Virus record (IMG/VR): IMGVR_UViG_3300017727_000070
Coordinates: 1 to 33,197 of that record
Source of the DNA: a virus
Strand: one strand, 5' to 3'
Length of the DNA stretch: 33,197 nt
Shown: positions 32,558-33,197 of the stretch, one piece after another
Numbering within the stretch: the first letter of the stretch is position 1
Layout: every line of letters begins with the position of its first letter
Notes under the pieces: model-generated
The model's database searches: none
Seen by the model: only the letters and a program-made list of their open reading frames with translations
Told to the model about the DNA's origin: nothing
Program-made: the position numbers and the translations under genes

Positions 32558-33197
32558 TGGCAAAAATTAACAGACCAAATAATATTGTAACAATTGGCCA
32601 AACCGCTCCGGTTGGTATTGGACAAGGGAGCATCGAAAATTCACTACCTGTAGTAGTTGCAGATAATCAACCGGCTATTCCAGTCGTTGAGCAGAATAAG
32701 ATTCAATCAGAAGTTGCTCTTTCTCTTTTAGGTATTCCTAGATCAGAAGTTGCATTAGGCATCTTTGCTGATGTTAATACGTATGATGTTGATCCTAGTG
32801 AGTGGTCACAAAAGCCAATAGAAAGATCAGAACTTACTATAACTACAAATCCTTGGGAGTATGAAGGCCTTCCAACTGGTATAAAACTAGGGTATGGTCT
32901 AAGTCACGTACCCGAAGAAGCTGGTGCTCTTTTAGAAGCACCTAGAAACGAAAGTAGTGTTCTAACTTCAAAACGATTTTTTAGATATCAACCAGGTCGT
33001 GTTTCGGCCGCAACATTTGGTGTTAAGACTTCTATTACACCAGGTACGTTAGATAGAACTATTAGAAATCCATCCATTCGTAAGTATGGTATCTTTGACA
33101 AGTTCGATGGATACTATTGGGAAACCAGAGACGCTGGTATCGGCGATCAATTTTGTGTAGTAAGACGAACACAAGCTCTTATAAAATACAGAACAAA
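32557..33197 (+). CDS. Virion structural protein, 3' end outside the window
   Basis: ATG at 32557 overlaps the previous stop by one base (TAATG), and the frame stays open to the right edge (213 full codons). It begins MAKINRPNNIVTIGQTAPVG, with VVVADNQPAIPVV and then the block ESSVLTSKRFFRYQPGRVSA plus TFGVKTSI, which I recall from marine myovirus fibre or baseplate-associated proteins. Position after the beta-helix fibre suggests another distal tail component. The function is not known. Confidence 0.85.
   Translation, partial: MAKINRPNNIVTIGQTAPVGIGQGSIENSLPVVVADNQPAIPVVEQNKIQSEVALSLLGIPRSEVALGIFADVNTYDVDPSEWSQKPIERSELTITTNPWEYEGLPTGIKLGYGLSHVPEEAGALLEAPRNESSVLTSKRFFRYQPGRVSAATFGVKTSITPGTLDRTIRNPSIRKYGIFDKFDGYYWETRDAGIGDQFCVVRRTQALIKYRT

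Noticed and set aside
1-33197. CRISPR array, insertion sequence or integrase
   Set aside because: No regular direct repeats with spacers, no transposase-like ORF and no recombinase motifs were found.

Overview
The window is a densely coding, AT-rich piece (about 35-37% G+C by eye) of a T4-like myovirus genome of the marine/cyanophage-pelagiphage type. The evidence is a recognisable set of T4 core genes (gp4, gp5, gp6, gp7-like, gp8, gp25, gp26, gp27, gp32, gp33, gp48, gp51, gp53, gp54, gp59), T4-type late promoter boxes (TATAAATA), a gp32 without the zinc cysteines of T4, a gp5 without the lysozyme domain, and a giant DUF4815 fibre-like protein. An outer-membrane beta-barrel gene and a Sec signal peptide on a lysozyme-like protein point to a Gram-negative host. 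No tRNA, integrase, insertion sequence or CRISPR array was seen.

Layout: (1) 1-1323, plus strand: the 3' end of an outer-membrane beta-barrel gene, then a small late ORF. (2) 1280-2540, minus strand: a PAAR spike-tip protein and an unrecognised 286-aa protein, each behind a TATAAATA box. (3) 2571-7406, plus strand: an early/middle block started by two sigma70-like promoters. It holds small unknown proteins, a secreted lysozyme-like protein, gp33, a structured non-coding RNA candidate, gp59 and gp32, and ends at a strong intrinsic terminator. (4) 7405-12802, minus strand: a tail-core block of gp4, a conserved 195-aa protein, gp54, gp26, gp51 and a tape-measure-like protein. (5) 12806-33197, plus strand: the baseplate and fibre block of gp48, gp53, gp27, gp5, gp25, gp6, gp7-like, gp8, a 1968-aa DUF4815 protein, a small coiled-coil protein, a 187-aa virion protein, a beta-helix fibre/spike and a partial structural gene.

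How the genes fit together: gp32 (ssDNA binding) and gp59 (helicase loader) serve replication, and gp33 couples replication to late transcription from TATAAATA promoters. Those promoters drive the baseplate and tail genes: wedge (6, 7, 8, 25, 53), hub and needle (5, 27, PAAR), tube initiators (48, 54), and assembly factors with tape measure (26, 51, 848-aa protein).

The most interesting signals are these. A U UUU UUC slippery heptamer at the end of gp26 opens exactly into the gp51 frame, next to the tape-measure gene. Several late promoters sit so close to start codons that their mRNAs should be leaderless or nearly so, alongside an almost complete lack of Shine-Dalgarno sequences. Others are a G+C-rich structured RNA candidate closed by a perfect 12-bp inverted repeat, an ATACA repeat array before gp32 that looks like an autoregulatory operator, and a phage-borne outer-membrane barrel.
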